A stretch of DNA of 41,285 nucleotides from Caulobacterales bacterium (GCA_016183935.1 JACPDR010000010.1:1-41285); one strand, 5' to 3'. Shown: positions 9,631 through 20,924, numbered from the stretch's first letter. Notes: generated from the letters alone by a model not told the origin. Made by a program: numbers and translations.

Positions 9631-10851
9631 TCACAATTTGCGGATGCGGCGACGCAGCAACCGGTCCGACAGGGCCTCGGCATGCTTGAGGGTGAAGGCC
9701 AGGGCCGCCGGGCTGCCGCGCTTCGGTCCCACTGTGTCGGCCACCACCGCGCCGCGTTCGCCCAGGCCGACCGGCTCGCCGGTGGTGGTGTCGACGGCGG
9801 TCTGGTGCTCGACCTCGGCGTTGAGCTCGGCCCCCATCAGGATGATCTGCACGCTCAGCCAGGTCCACAGCAGGAAGCCCATCATCGCCGCCAGCGGCCC
9901 GTAGGAATCGACCCTGACGAAGGTCTGCAGATACCAGCTGAAGCCCAGCGACAGGATCACGCTCAGCACCGAGGCGAACAGGGCGCCCGGGGTCAGCCAG
10001 CGCCAGCGCGCCCGCTGCCGGCAGGGCCCGAAGCCGTAGACCACGGTCAGCGAGGCGATATAGACCAGTAACAGCAGCGGCCAGCGCAGCGGGGCCAGAT
10101 AGGCCCACTCGTCGGCGAGGCCGAAATACCCCAGCACCAGCGGCACGCCCACCACCATGCCCGCCGCCACCATGATCGCGGCCAGGCCGGTCACCGTGAA
10201 GGCCAGGCACAGCAGGTTGTATTTGAAGAAATTGCGCCGCTCGACCTCGTGGTAGGCGACGTTTAGCCCGTAGAAGAGCACCTTGATGGCCCCGTTCGCG
10301 GTCCACAGCGACAGCGCCAGCGTCCAGGCCAGGGTGATGGTCAGCTGGGTGTTGGAATTGGCGGCCAGCCGCTGCATCTCGCCGGCCAGGAATTGGGCCA
10401 CGCCCGCGGGCATCACCGAATAGAGGAAATACAGCCGGGCGACCGCGTCGTTGGGATCGGCGAACAGGCCGTAGATGGTCACGAAGGCGGCCAGGGTCGG
10501 GAACAGCGACAGCATCACGAAGAAGGTCACCCCGCCGGCGATGAAGCCGACCCGGTCACCGAAATAGGACATCCCCAGACGCCAGAAGATGTCGATCCAG
10601 CCCTTGTGCGGGATGTGCTCCGGCCGCCGGGCCAGCCGCCCGCGCCCCGGTTCCTTCGCCTCGAAATCCTCGGGCGTGGGCACATGCGGCGGCGCCGATG
10701 CGGGGTGCGGCCGACGCAGCTCGAGTCCGTATTTGTGGCCATGCCGGTACAGCAGGTGCGCCACCCCCGCCCCGGCGGCCAAGGCCCCGGCCAGGGCGCC
10801 GGCCATGCCCCACGCGCCGAGCGCGCCCCTTCGTCCAGACGGTTCCTGCAT
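9631..10851 (-). CDS. YihY/BrkB family inner membrane protein
   Basis: A 406-residue inner-membrane protein, starting at the ATG at 10851. A first hydrophobic segment (MAGALAGALAAGAGVAHLL) is followed by a linker and the BrkB core of six helices at about residues 105-355: GDRVGFIAGGVTFFVMLSLFP, LSLWTANGAIKVLFYGLN, the WRWLTPGALFA stretch and GAELNAEVEHQT. The last pattern is a common signature at the end of the core. The family was once annotated as ribonuclease BN, which is incorrect for these proteins; their role is poorly defined. The gene is divergent from prmC with an 82-base gap. No clear ribosome binding site is seen. Confidence 0.9.
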   Translation of the reverse strand: MQEPSGRRGALGAWGMAGALAGALAAGAGVAHLLYRHGHKYGLELRRPHPASAPPHVPTPEDFEAKEPGRGRLARRPEHIPHKGWIDIFWRLGMSYFGDRVGFIAGGVTFFVMLSLFPTLAAFVTIYGLFADPNDAVARLYFLYSVMPAGVAQFLAGEMQRLAANSNTQLTITLAWTLALSLWTANGAIKVLFYGLNVAYHEVERRNFFKYNLLCLAFTVTGLAAIMVAAGMVVGVPLVLGYFGLADEWAYLAPLRWPLLLLVYIASLTVVYGFGPCRQRARWRWLTPGALFASVLSVILSLGFSWYLQTFVRVDSYGPLAAMMGFLLWTWLSVQIILMGAELNAEVEHQTAVDTTTGEPVGLGERGAVVADTVGPKRGSPAALAFTLKHAEALSDRLLRRRIRKL

Positions 10852-10933
10852 CGTGGCCACAACGGCTCCGGTCGGACGGCGTTCCGGCGCCGCGCCGCTT
10901 GATATCCGCGCATTCCCGCGCCAAGGCCAGAGC

Positions 10934-11839
10934 ATGACCGACGCCGCCCCCGACCCGACCTCCGGCCCGACCCTGCTGACCGCCTGGAAGGCCGCCGCGG
11001 CCCGCCTCAAGGCCGGCCGCATCGACAGCCCTTCGATCGACGCCCGGCTGCTGCTCGAGGTCGCCGCCGGCTGTTCGCGCACCGACATCCTGACCGACCC
11101 CTACCGCGTCGTGTCGCCCGGCCAGCAGGGCGCGCTGGACGGGTTCGTCGAACGCCGCCTGCGCCGCGAGCCGGTGTCGCGCATCCTCGGCAAGAAGGGC
11201 TTCTGGAAAATCATGCTGAACGTCACTCCCGACGTTCTCAGCCCGCGCCCGGACACCGAAGCCATCCTCGACGTCGTCCTGCTGGCGTATCCGCCGAACA
11301 AGGCGTTCGAGATGATCGACCTCGGCACCGGCTCCGGCGCCATACTGCTGGCGACCCTGGCCGAGCGGTTCGGCGCCCGCGGCGTCGGCACCGACATCTC
11401 CTTCGAGGCCCTCGCCGTGGCCAAGGAGAACGCCACCAATCTGGAACTCGACAACCGGGCGACCTTCCTGCGCACCGAATGGGCCGCCGGCTTCGCCGAC
11501 CACAGCTTCGACGTGGTCGTGTCGAACCCGCCCTACATCCCCTCCGGCGACATCGCCGGCCTCGACCCCGAGGTGCGCGACCATGACCCGCGCCTGGCCC
11601 TGGACGGCGGCCCCGACGGCCTGCAGGCCTATCGCGAACTGGCCCCCGAGATCCGCCGCATCCTGCGCCCCGACGGCCTGTTCGCGGTCGAGATCGGCTG
11701 GGACCAGGGCCCGCAGGTCAAGGCGCTGTTCGAGGCGGCGGGCTTCGAGAACGTCATCGTCGTCAGGGACCTGTCGGACCGGGACCGCGTCGTCACCAAC
11801 GGCCCCGACCCGCGCACCAATCCCGTTCCGAAGATGTGA
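10934..11839 (+). CDS. prmC: Peptide chain release factor N5-glutamine methyltransferase
   Basis: Methylates the glutamine of the GGQ motif in release factors RF1 and RF2 using S-adenosylmethionine. It is 301 residues, starting at the ATG at 10934 with AAGG upstream. The N-terminal helical domain (LTAWKAAAARLKAG, DARLLLEVAAG, EPVSRILGKKGFW) recognises the release factor. The Rossmann methyltransferase domain has PRPDTEAI, DLGTGSGAILLATLAE (SAM binding) and the catalytic SNPPYIPS, with NPPY at about residues 198-201, followed by LDGGPDGLQAYREL. All are hallmark PrmC motifs. prfA is not adjacent here; a DUF4167 gene follows at 292 bases. The upstream reading frame continues, but no start there is supported. 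Confidence 0.95.
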   Translation: MTDAAPDPTSGPTLLTAWKAAAARLKAGRIDSPSIDARLLLEVAAGCSRTDILTDPYRVVSPGQQGALDGFVERRLRREPVSRILGKKGFWKIMLNVTPDVLSPRPDTEAILDVVLLAYPPNKAFEMIDLGTGSGAILLATLAERFGARGVGTDISFEALAVAKENATNLELDNRATFLRTEWAAGFADHSFDVVVSNPPYIPSGDIAGLDPEVRDHDPRLALDGGPDGLQAYRELAPEIRRILRPDGLFAVEIGWDQGPQVKALFEAAGFENVIVVRDLSDRDRVVTNGPDPRTNPVPKM

Positions 11840-12131
11840 CGCGGCGTCGCGGCCCATGTGAACAAACCCCTTGGAAACCGCCCTCGCACACGCTAAGTCT
11901 CTCCTGTCTCCCACCCAAAAACGCACGACTTGGACCGCTTCAGGCCCATTCCACGCGCGCTCAGGGCAGTGACGTCGGGCCGGAACGGCCCGGCGGACCA
12001 CGGGGCGGCGACGGATTTCCGATCACATCGTCAGCGGGGATTGGCCCCGCGCGAAGCGGAACGACGAAACGGACGGCGACAGGCTGCATCTCGCAGGCCC
12101 GCCCGTCCCCTCACAAAGCACGGTACGTCCG
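11840..12131. other. Intergenic gap between prmC and the DUF4167 gene
   Basis: The 292 bases have no credible coding frame on either strand. I see several short G+C-rich inverted stretches, such as the GGGCCGGAACGGCCC hairpin at about 11975-11990, but no terminator with a T-run and no recognisable riboswitch. It may hold a long 5' leader for the next gene. Confidence 0.4.
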
Positions 12132-13079
12132 ATGAGAGATTTCAAGGGCATGAAGCGTCAGCGTGGACGCAACAGGAAGCCCGGCGGCGGCGGCGGCGGC
12201 AACGCCAACGCCACCAACCCGAACCGTTCGTGGGACTCGCAAGGTCCCGAGAACATCAAGGTCCGCGGCAACGCCCAGACCGTCTACGAACGCTACATGC
12301 AGCTGGCGCGCGACGCCTCGGCCGCCGGCGACCGGGTGCTGGCCGAGAACTACACCCAGCACGCCGAACACTATTTCCGCGTCCTTCGCGCCCTGCAGCC
12401 CTCGCGTCCGGTGTCCGAAATCGCCCAGCGCGAACTGGCGGGACAGGGCTTCGACATCGACTTCGAGGACGAGACCGGGGCGCAGGCCGCCGCCATCATG
12501 GCCGCCGAGAAGGCCGAGGCCGATCGCGTCGCCGCCGCCGAGGCGCGCCAGCGCGAGCAGGAAGAGCGCCAGAACGACCGCTCGTACGACCGTCAGGGCG
12601 ACCGCCCCAACGACCGGCAGGCCGAGCAGCCGCGCCGCGAATGGCGCGACCGCGACGACCAGCCGCGTGAACCGCGCGCCGAGGGCGAAGCCGCCGGCGA
12701 AGGTGGTCGCCGGGAGACCCGCCGCGAGCGCTGGGAGCGCCGCCAGCAGGAACGCAACCTGCGCTTCCAGGGTGAACGCGCCGAGGGCGACCAGACGCCG
12801 CCCGCCGCCGACCAGGGCGAGCCGTCGCCCGCCCCGGCCGAGCGGGACGCCGAACCGGCCCTCGCCGAACGCCCGCAGCGCGAACGCCGTCCGCGCCGCG
12901 ACGCGGCCCCCGCCGGGACCGAGGACGCGCCGACCGCCCTGCCCGGTTTCCTGACCCGCTCGGCCGCCCCCGCGGCGCCCGTCGGCGAGGGTCCGCCCGA
13001 AGGCGGCGAGGCCGAGGCGCCCGCCCCCCGGCGCCGCGCTCCGCGCCGCAAGGTCGAGGCTCCCGCCGACGAGGGATAG
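12132..13079 (+). CDS. DUF4167 domain-containing protein
   Basis: A 315-residue protein of a family nearly restricted to alphaproteobacteria and often found next to prmC, as here. The conserved DUF4167 domain is at about residues 1-95: a basic start (MRDFKGMKRQRGRNRK), a Gly-rich linker, then SWDSQGPENIKVRGNAQTVY and NYTQHAEHYFRVLRA. The rest is low-complexity and rich in Arg, Glu, Asp, Ala and Pro, with RDRDDQPREPR and RRETRRERWERRQQER stretches. Such a highly charged disordered tail is consistent with an RNA- or ribosome-associated role, but that is inference. No catalytic motif is visible. Confidence 0.88.
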   Translation: MRDFKGMKRQRGRNRKPGGGGGGNANATNPNRSWDSQGPENIKVRGNAQTVYERYMQLARDASAAGDRVLAENYTQHAEHYFRVLRALQPSRPVSEIAQRELAGQGFDIDFEDETGAQAAAIMAAEKAEADRVAAAEARQREQEERQNDRSYDRQGDRPNDRQAEQPRREWRDRDDQPREPRAEGEAAGEGGRRETRRERWERRQQERNLRFQGERAEGDQTPPAADQGEPSPAPAERDAEPALAERPQRERRPRRDAAPAGTEDAPTALPGFLTRSAAPAAPVGEGPPEGGEAEAPAPRRRAPRRKVEAPADEG

Positions 13080-13199
13080 CCGCTTCGGACGTTAGGGCGC
13101 TTGACGTCGCGGGCCCGGACCGGTCCAAGGGCGTCTGTACGTTTACGGACTCCGCCTCGCTGCGGCAGGGCGGCGTCCGCAATCCCACGGGAGCGCCGT

Positions 13200-13862
13200 A
13201 TGCTTCGCCTGTTCCGGCCCTCAGTCCTTGGCGCCATCGCCATCGCCGCCGTCGTGTCCGCCTGCGCGACCACGCCTTCCCCGCCTCCGCCCCCGCCGCT
13301 CGACGAACCCGGCGCCCGTCCGGTGCTGCGCGACTGGCGCACCATCATCACCCCCGGCGACCGTGACCGCTACGACCGGCTCGACGCCGCCTGGTCGCTG
13401 GCGCTGCAGCAGGCCCGCCGCCAGCGCGGGTCCGGCGACCTCGCCTCGACCGGCGAACTGATCGACCCCGACGCCGCACGGCCGTCGGTGATCCCGCCGG
13501 CTGGCGACTACCGCTGCCGCACCGTCAAGCTGGGTTCCCAGGGGGGCGAGGACGGCCTCGGCTATGTCGTCTACAGTTGGTTTGCCTGCCGCATCGAACA
13601 GACGCCGAACGGTCTCAAATTCAGCAAGCTGACCGGCAGCCAGCGTCCCTCCGGCCTGCTCTTCCCGGAGAACGACCGGAGCATGATCCTGCTCGGTTCG
13701 ATGGCCCTGGCCGACGAGCCGCCGGCCAATTCCTACGGCCAGCGCCCCGACCGCGACCTGGTCGCCGTGCTGGAGCGGATCGGCGAGCGCCGCTGGCGGC
13801 TGGTCCTGCCGTGGCCCCGGAACGAATCCAATCTCGACCTGATCGAGCTGGTTCCCGCCTGA
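13200..13862 (+). CDS. DUF4893 domain-containing lipoprotein
   Basis: A 220-residue envelope protein of unknown function. The ATG at 13200 has GGGAG at seven bases. The signal peptide ends in a lipobox (VVSAC, Cys21 or so), followed by a Pro-rich linker. The DUF4893 body shows DWRTIITPGDRDRYDRLDAA, PPAGDYRCRTVKLGSQ, a KLTGSQRPSGLLFPEND segment and RRWRLVLPWPRNESNLDLIE. The conserved cysteines in YRCR and FACR may form a disulfide. It is immediately followed by a paralog with the same layout, so the pair is a tandem duplication. Confidence 0.85.
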   Translation: MLRLFRPSVLGAIAIAAVVSACATTPSPPPPPPLDEPGARPVLRDWRTIITPGDRDRYDRLDAAWSLALQQARRQRGSGDLASTGELIDPDAARPSVIPPAGDYRCRTVKLGSQGGEDGLGYVVYSWFACRIEQTPNGLKFSKLTGSQRPSGLLFPENDRSMILLGSMALADEPPANSYGQRPDRDLVAVLERIGERRWRLVLPWPRNESNLDLIELVPA

Positions 13863-13891
13863 TCCGCGATCGACGCTGAACCGCCACGCGC

Positions 13892-13913
13892 CTGAGCCGT
13901 TGGGAGGGCTCAG
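13892..13913. other. Hairpin between the two DUF4893 genes
   Basis: CTGAGCC (13892-13898) and GGCTCAG (13907-13913) form a perfect seven-pair stem with an eight-base loop, 30 bases after the first stop and 20 before the next ATG. There is no T-run, so it is more likely an mRNA processing or attenuation hairpin than a full terminator. Confidence 0.4.
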
Positions 13914-13932
13914 CCGAACGGAGTCTCCCCGG

Positions 13933-14643
13933 ATGCGAACCCCCGCCGCCGCCGCCGCGCTCGCCATCCTGCTGGCCGCTTGCGGCGACCGGCCCGCTGA
14001 TCGGGACGCCGCACCGGCCGCTCCGGCCGCTCCCACCGCTCCGGCCGCCGCCGACCCGCCGGCCTCCACGCCCGCCCCGCCCGCCGGCGGCGAACAGGGC
14101 GGGACCGCTGACTGGCGCGAGGTGGTTTCGGTCGAGGACGCCGCCGCCCTGGGCCGTCTCGACCAGGCCTGGCGCCTCGCCCGCGCCGAAGCCGAGGACA
14201 AGGGATTCGCCGACGAGGTCGAGGCCCTCGGCCCGTTGGTCGACCCGAACGCGGGCCAGGCCGACCGCCTCCAGCCGCCGCCCGGCGCCTACCGTTGCCG
14301 CGCCATCAAGCTGGGGTCCAACGGGCCCGGCGGACTCGGCTATCTCGAATACCCCTTCTTCCGCTGCACCATCGCACTGACCCCCGGCGGCGACCTGGTC
14401 CTGACCAAGACCACCGGGTCGCAGCGCACGCGCGGCCTGCTCTATCCCGACACCGATCGCCGCCTCGTCTTCATCGGCGCCCAGGCCTGGGGCATGGATG
14501 AGACGACCTTCCCCCGCTACGGCGAACAGCGCATCCGCGACCAGGTCGGCGTCTTCGAGCGCATCGGCTCAAACCGCTGGCGGCTGGTGATTCCATGGCC
14601 CCGGGTCGATTCCAAGCTGGAGATCCTCGAACTGGTTCGCTGA
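13933..14643 (+). CDS. DUF4893 domain-containing lipoprotein, paralog of the preceding gene
   Basis: A 236-residue envelope lipoprotein. The reading frame opens at a TTG (13900), but the ATG at 13933 gives the correct signal peptide with lipobox LAAC (Cys17). A long Ala/Pro linker precedes the DUF4893 domain: DWREVVSVEDAAALGRLDQA, PPPGAYRCRAIKLGSNG, FFRCTIALTPGG, KTTGSQRTRGLLYPDTD and RWRLVIPWPRVDSKLEILEL. Each block has a counterpart in the gene before it. The role is unknown. The gene is followed by the stomatin-tail gene after an 81-base gap. Confidence 0.85.
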   Translation: MRTPAAAAALAILLAACGDRPADRDAAPAAPAAPTAPAAADPPASTPAPPAGGEQGGTADWREVVSVEDAAALGRLDQAWRLARAEAEDKGFADEVEALGPLVDPNAGQADRLQPPPGAYRCRAIKLGSNGPGGLGYLEYPFFRCTIALTPGGDLVLTKTTGSQRTRGLLYPDTDRRLVFIGAQAWGMDETTFPRYGEQRIRDQVGVFERIGSNRWRLVIPWPRVDSKLEILELVR

Positions 14644-14724
14644 CGTCGCCTTGACCCCGCCCGCCCGCGCGGCGAGTCTGTCCCAAAGCGGAGCCGTTCC
14701 GCGTCCAGATGTCAGGGGGCTTTC

Positions 14725-15129
14725 ATGCGCGGATTCAGCGTCACCATCGGGTCGGTCATCGCTATCGTCGTCATCGGCGTTCTCGTGCTGATCGGCCTGC
14801 CGACCTACAACGTCTATTCCAAACAGATGCAGGGCAAGGCCGCCTATGAGCAGGCCGTTCAGGACCGCCGCATCCGGGTGCTTGAGGCCCAAGCCGCCCT
14901 CGACTCCGCCCAGTTGACCGCCCAGGCCGAGGTCGCCCGCGCCCGCGGCACCAACGAGGCCAACCGCATCATGGCCGAGAGCCTCGGCGGCCCCGACAAC
15001 TACCTGCGCTGGTCCTATATCCACATGCTGGAGGAGACCGCCGGCAAGCCGGGCCGCGAGGTCATCTACATCCCGACGGAGGCCTCCATGCCGATCCTCG
15101 AGGCCAGCCGTTCGCGCCCGGCGCAGTAG
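14725..15129 (+). CDS. Stomatin/prohibitin-like tail protein lacking the SPFH domain
   Basis: A 134-residue protein, start supported by AGGGGG at six bases. One N-terminal transmembrane helix (about residues 8-28, SVIAIVVIGVLVLIGLPTYN) is followed by an Ala/Glu-rich coiled coil (RIRVLEAQAALDSAQLTAQA, EVARARGTNEANRIM). The end, GGPDNYLRWSYIHMLEETAG then REVIYIPTEASMPILEA, resembles the C-terminal region of stomatin/prohibitin proteins, where N-Y-L-x-x-x-x-I and V-I-Y-I-P are conserved. The SPFH domain that normally sits between membrane anchor and coiled coil is missing. Proteins like this are sometimes labelled membrane protease subunit. A scaffold role is inference. Confidence 0.7.
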   Translation: MRGFSVTIGSVIAIVVIGVLVLIGLPTYNVYSKQMQGKAAYEQAVQDRRIRVLEAQAALDSAQLTAQAEVARARGTNEANRIMAESLGGPDNYLRWSYIHMLEETAGKPGREVIYIPTEASMPILEASRSRPAQ

Positions 15130-15193
15130 GGCGGCGGCTGGACTCTTCCCGGCGTTCGGCCCAGCATTCCCGCCGAAACCTTGGGAGGGGGAC

Positions 15194-15706
15194 ATGAGGG
15201 CAAGGCGTATCGTTCGGGTCGAGGGAGCGCTCCGGGCGATCCCGGCCCTGCTGTTGATCGCCGCCCTGTCCGCGTGCGGCGCCCAACGCGTGGATTCCGC
15301 CGCCGAGGAACGCAGCCTGATGGAGACCAGTCGCGAATGGTCGCGGGCGGCGTCGGCCGGCGACGTGGACGCCATCGTCAACTACTGGGCGGACGACGCG
15401 GTGGTGATGATGCCGGGCCTGCCGACCTTCACCGGAAAGCCCGCGATCCGGAGCTATGTCGAGGAGAGCCTGAAGGTCCCCGGTTTCCGGATAAGCTGGG
15501 AGCCGCTGGAGGCGCATGTCTCCTCATCCGGCGACATGGCCTACCTGCTGGAACGCTCCGAGGTCACGATGCCGGGTCCCTCCGGTCAGCTCGTGACGCA
15601 GCAGTTCAGGGGCGTCACGATCTGGAAAAAGGACGCCGGCGGCGACTGGAAGAACGTCGTCGACCTCTCCAACGCCGCAGCGCCCGAGCAGCCGCCTTCA
15701 CACTGA
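15194..15706 (+). CDS. SnoaL-like / DUF4440 lipoprotein
   Basis: A 170-residue lipoprotein. GGGAGGGGG directly precedes the ATG at 15194. The signal peptide has lipobox LSAC (Cys28). The rest is an NTF2-like cone fold: EERSLMETSREWSRAASAGD then DAIVNYWADDAVVMMPGLP, GKPAIRSYVEESLKVPGF, YLLERSEVTMPGPSG and GVTIWKKDAGGDWKNVVD, which is the DUF4440/SnoaL pattern. These domains bind small ligands or act as enzymes, and nothing here identifies a substrate. Its last nine bases overlap the end of the convergent TPR gene. Confidence 0.8.
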   Translation: MRARRIVRVEGALRAIPALLLIAALSACGAQRVDSAAEERSLMETSREWSRAASAGDVDAIVNYWADDAVVMMPGLPTFTGKPAIRSYVEESLKVPGFRISWEPLEAHVSSSGDMAYLLERSEVTMPGPSGQLVTQQFRGVTIWKKDAGGDWKNVVDLSNAAAPEQPPSH

Positions 15707-16570
15707 CGGAGCGGATCCCGGATCGCCGCCCGGCCCCGCCACGCAGGCGATCGCCTGCTGGTACAGCGCCGTCGCCGGCTCCAGCCGGCGGGCTTCGGCC
15801 AGCGCCGCATCGGCCTCATTGCAGCGGCCGGCCCCGGCCAGGGCGGCGGCGAGGCTGTGGCGAACCGCGCCGATCTCCGGCGCCGCCTGCACCGCCTTCT
15901 CGCAGAAGGGCAGGCCCTCGGCCGGGCGTCCGGCGCGAACCAGGATGTAGCAGTGATTGTTCAGGTAGCTGGCGTTCGTCGGCGCCGCCTTCACCGCCAC
16001 GAGGCTGGCCTCCAGCGCGCCGTCGAAATCGCCCAGTTGTTCCAGCACCAGCGCCAGGCTGCCGTAGCCGTCCGCATCCTTGACCGGCAGGGCGCGGAAG
16101 TCGGCGAAGGCGGCCTCGAAGGACGGGTCGCGGCCCGTCTTGAGGATCGGCAGCACCAGGCTGAGCAGGAACCGCCGGCCCTCCTCGTCCACCGGCGTCA
16201 GCTGGCGCTGCGCCTCGTGGGCGGGGTCGTCGGACAGGATCAGCCAGGCCATGCGGGCGTCGGCCGTGGCCTCCTTGTCGCGTCCGACTTGCCGGAAGGT
16301 GTCGGCCCGGAAGGCGTGCAGGAAGACGTCGGAATAGGCATCGTCGTCGCCGGCGGCCGCGTCGTACAGCCGCTCGGCCGCGCCATAGTCGCGGTTCAGA
16401 TAGGCTTCCGTGGCCTGGTTCTGCCGGGCCAGCCGCTGCTCCGGCGAACCCTCCGGCAGCGCCGCGGCGCACGCGGCCCAGTCGGGCGCGACGCCCGGCG
16501 CCGGATCGCAGACGGCGGGGATCTCCTGGGGCGCGGCGGTCAGGGCCAGGGCGAAGGCGAGCGCGATCAT
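15698..16570 (-). CDS. TPR-repeat periplasmic protein
   Basis: A 290-residue protein with a short signal peptide (MIALAFALALTAAPQ) and several tetratricopeptide-like helix pairs: RQNQATEAYLNRDYGAAERL, YGSLALVLEQLGDFDGALEA, SYLNNHCYILVRAGRPAEGL and SLAAALAGAGRCNEADAALA. TPR proteins act as protein-binding scaffolds; the partner is unknown. It starts four bases after the stop of the serine hydrolase gene, so the two form an operon in which this is the second gene. Cysteine pairs (VCDP, ACAA) suggest a periplasmic location. Confidence 0.75.
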   Translation of the reverse strand: MIALAFALALTAAPQEIPAVCDPAPGVAPDWAACAAALPEGSPEQRLARQNQATEAYLNRDYGAAERLYDAAAGDDDAYSDVFLHAFRADTFRQVGRDKEATADARMAWLILSDDPAHEAQRQLTPVDEEGRRFLLSLVLPILKTGRDPSFEAAFADFRALPVKDADGYGSLALVLEQLGDFDGALEASLVAVKAAPTNASYLNNHCYILVRAGRPAEGLPFCEKAVQAAPEIGAVRHSLAAALAGAGRCNEADAALAEARRLEPATALYQQAIACVAGPGGDPGSAPSV

Positions 16571-16574
16571 CGGG

Positions 16575-18194
16575 TCAAACCTTCGTCAGGCGCAGGTCGT
16601 GGAAGTCGTAGCTGAAGTCCGCGTCGGGCGAGACCGCCTTCATCGTCGCCGACACGGGCGCGCCGTTTTCGAGCTTGAAGACGACGAAGGCGTCCTCCTC
16701 GCGCTTGTCGGGGAAGCGGGTCCGCATCGTCTCGCCGTCGTAGGGCTCCAGCGGCCCCTTCAGCGCCGGCGTATGGGTGAAGTCCAGCCAAAGGCCGTCG
16801 CCGCGCCGCGACACGACGATGTCGCCGTACCACGGGTCCCGCCACGTTCCGGCGTAGGCCTCGAGCGGCAGCGACGGGGCCGCCCCGGCCGCCTGTTTCG
16901 CATCGATCTCGGCCGCCGCCGCGATCGATTTGGCGTCGCTCTCGTCGCGCAGCCGGACGCTGTCGGCGATCCAGTCGAAGCCGGTCTTGCCCATGACGAT
17001 GTCGGCGATGCCGCTGCGCAGGGCGCGCAGCAGATAGCTTTCCTCGGCGTTGGAGAAGATCGAGAAACCGGCGTCCCGACCGGGGATCAGCACGGTCGCG
17101 GAGATCCCGCCCGGCGAGCCGCCGCCGTGGGTGACCATCCGCTCGCCGCGATAGTCCTGCACCTGGAAGCCCATGGCGTAGGTCGAGGCGATGGCCCGCC
17201 CCGGCAGCTCCGCCGTCGGTCCGGCCGACGAGCCGATGATGATGTTGGGCCGCCACATCTCCTTCGCGGCGTCCTCCGAGAACAGCCGCGTCCCGTCCGG
17301 CAGCTCGCCCATGGCCAGCCGCAGGCCGATCCATTTGGCCCAGTCGGTCGCCGTCGTGCACAGGCCGCCCGCCGCCGCCGCGCTGTCCCAGTTCCACACC
17401 CCGGCGATGGAGTCCGAGATCTGCACCATCTCGCCCTGATAGCGCAGCGGCGGTCCGATCCGGGCGTGCGGCAGGGCCGACTTCGCCGGGTCGGCCAGGG
17501 TCGCCATCGGCACGGTCTCGCCCATGCCGAGGCGGTCGAGGATGCGGCTCTGGACGAAGTCCTCCCAGCGCATCCCCGAGACCGCCGCCAGCACCTCGCC
17601 GGCGACCACGAACATCAGGTTGCAATAGTGGTAGCGGGCGCGGAACCCGTCCTCGATCGGCACGAACGGGACCGCCGCCATGACCTCCTCGCGGCTGCGA
17701 TCGCTGTTGGGCCAGAACAGCAGGTCACCGGCGCCCAGCCCGAAACCGGCCCGGTGGCTGAGGGTGTCGCGCACCGTGATCCGCTCGCCGATCACCGGGT
17801 CCGACAGGGTGAAGCCCGGCAGATAGGTCTTCACCGGCTCGTCCCACTTCACCTTGCCCTCGTCGACCATCATGGCCAGGGCGGCGGCGGTGACGTTCTT
17901 GGTGTTGGAGGCGATGGCGAAGACGGTGTGCTCGTCGGCCCGCGCCGCCTCGCCCTGCACCCGCACGCCATAGCCGCGGGTCAGCACCGGCGCCCCGTCC
18001 TTGACCACCGCGATCGACACCGCCGGCTGGTCCGGGAAGGCCGCCAGCGCCTGTTTCACATAGGCGTCCACCGCCTCCGCCAGCGCCTCGCCCGAGGGCG
18101 CCGGCCCCGTTTGCGCGTGCGACAGCGAGGGCAGGGCGGCGCCGGCCGCGACAGACGAAACCAGCGCCGCGCGGCGCGTGAGACGGATGGACAT
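16575..18194 (-). CDS. Serine hydrolase, class C beta-lactamase / penicillin-binding family, Tat-exported
   Basis: A 539-residue protein. The N-terminus has a twin-arginine signal (LTRRAALVSSVAAG...SHAQ). The catalytic domain has the SxxK serine-lysine pair (S96-N-T-K99), the Y-x-N tyrosine (Y190-C-N192) and a third motif, THGGGSPGG. A C-terminal beta-sandwich (DUF3471-like, PLEAYAGTWRDPWYGDIVVS onward) follows. Such proteins include D-aminopeptidases, esterases and peptidoglycan hydrolases, and not all act on beta-lactams. GGAG precedes the start. It is the first gene of a two-gene operon with the TPR protein and is divergent from clpB. Confidence 0.9.
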   Translation of the reverse strand: MSIRLTRRAALVSSVAAGAALPSLSHAQTGPAPSGEALAEAVDAYVKQALAAFPDQPAVSIAVVKDGAPVLTRGYGVRVQGEAARADEHTVFAIASNTKNVTAAALAMMVDEGKVKWDEPVKTYLPGFTLSDPVIGERITVRDTLSHRAGFGLGAGDLLFWPNSDRSREEVMAAVPFVPIEDGFRARYHYCNLMFVVAGEVLAAVSGMRWEDFVQSRILDRLGMGETVPMATLADPAKSALPHARIGPPLRYQGEMVQISDSIAGVWNWDSAAAAGGLCTTATDWAKWIGLRLAMGELPDGTRLFSEDAAKEMWRPNIIIGSSAGPTAELPGRAIASTYAMGFQVQDYRGERMVTHGGGSPGGISATVLIPGRDAGFSIFSNAEESYLLRALRSGIADIVMGKTGFDWIADSVRLRDESDAKSIAAAAEIDAKQAAGAAPSLPLEAYAGTWRDPWYGDIVVSRRGDGLWLDFTHTPALKGPLEPYDGETMRTRFPDKREEDAFVVFKLENGAPVSATMKAVSPDADFSYDFHDLRLTKV

Positions 18195-18312
18195 GAAGGA
18201 CGCTCCCGACAGACTTCGCCGGAACGCTAGCGAAGGTCCGCCGCCGCCGCCACCCGCCTCTTGTGTGCCCCCGTCGCCACACCCACCTCAGCCGCCACCG
18301 GACGGCCCGTTG

Positions 18313-18341
18313 CTTGCTTCTCAAGGACGCGCCTTCCGCAT
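18313..18341 (+). promoter_or_regulatory. Candidate heat-shock (sigma-32-like) promoter of clpB
   Basis: CTTG (18313-18316) and CCGCAT (18336-18341) are 19 bases apart, about 22 bases before the clpB ATG. The sigma-32 consensus is CTTG... and CCCCAT with slightly shorter spacing, so the match is weak, but the position is as expected. clpB is heat-shock controlled in other bacteria. Confidence 0.3.
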
Positions 18342-18362
18342 TCCGCCTCATCAGGGGAAAGC

Positions 18363-20891
<2,529 letters not shown>

Positions 20892-20924
20892 GGCGGTGCA
20901 AGACGCGCTCACCGAACCACCCCT

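Noticed and set aside
13101..13199. Longer start for the first DUF4893 gene
   Set aside because: The ATG at 13200 gives a lipoprotein signal with a Shine-Dalgarno; the extension is Arg-rich and would bury the signal peptide.
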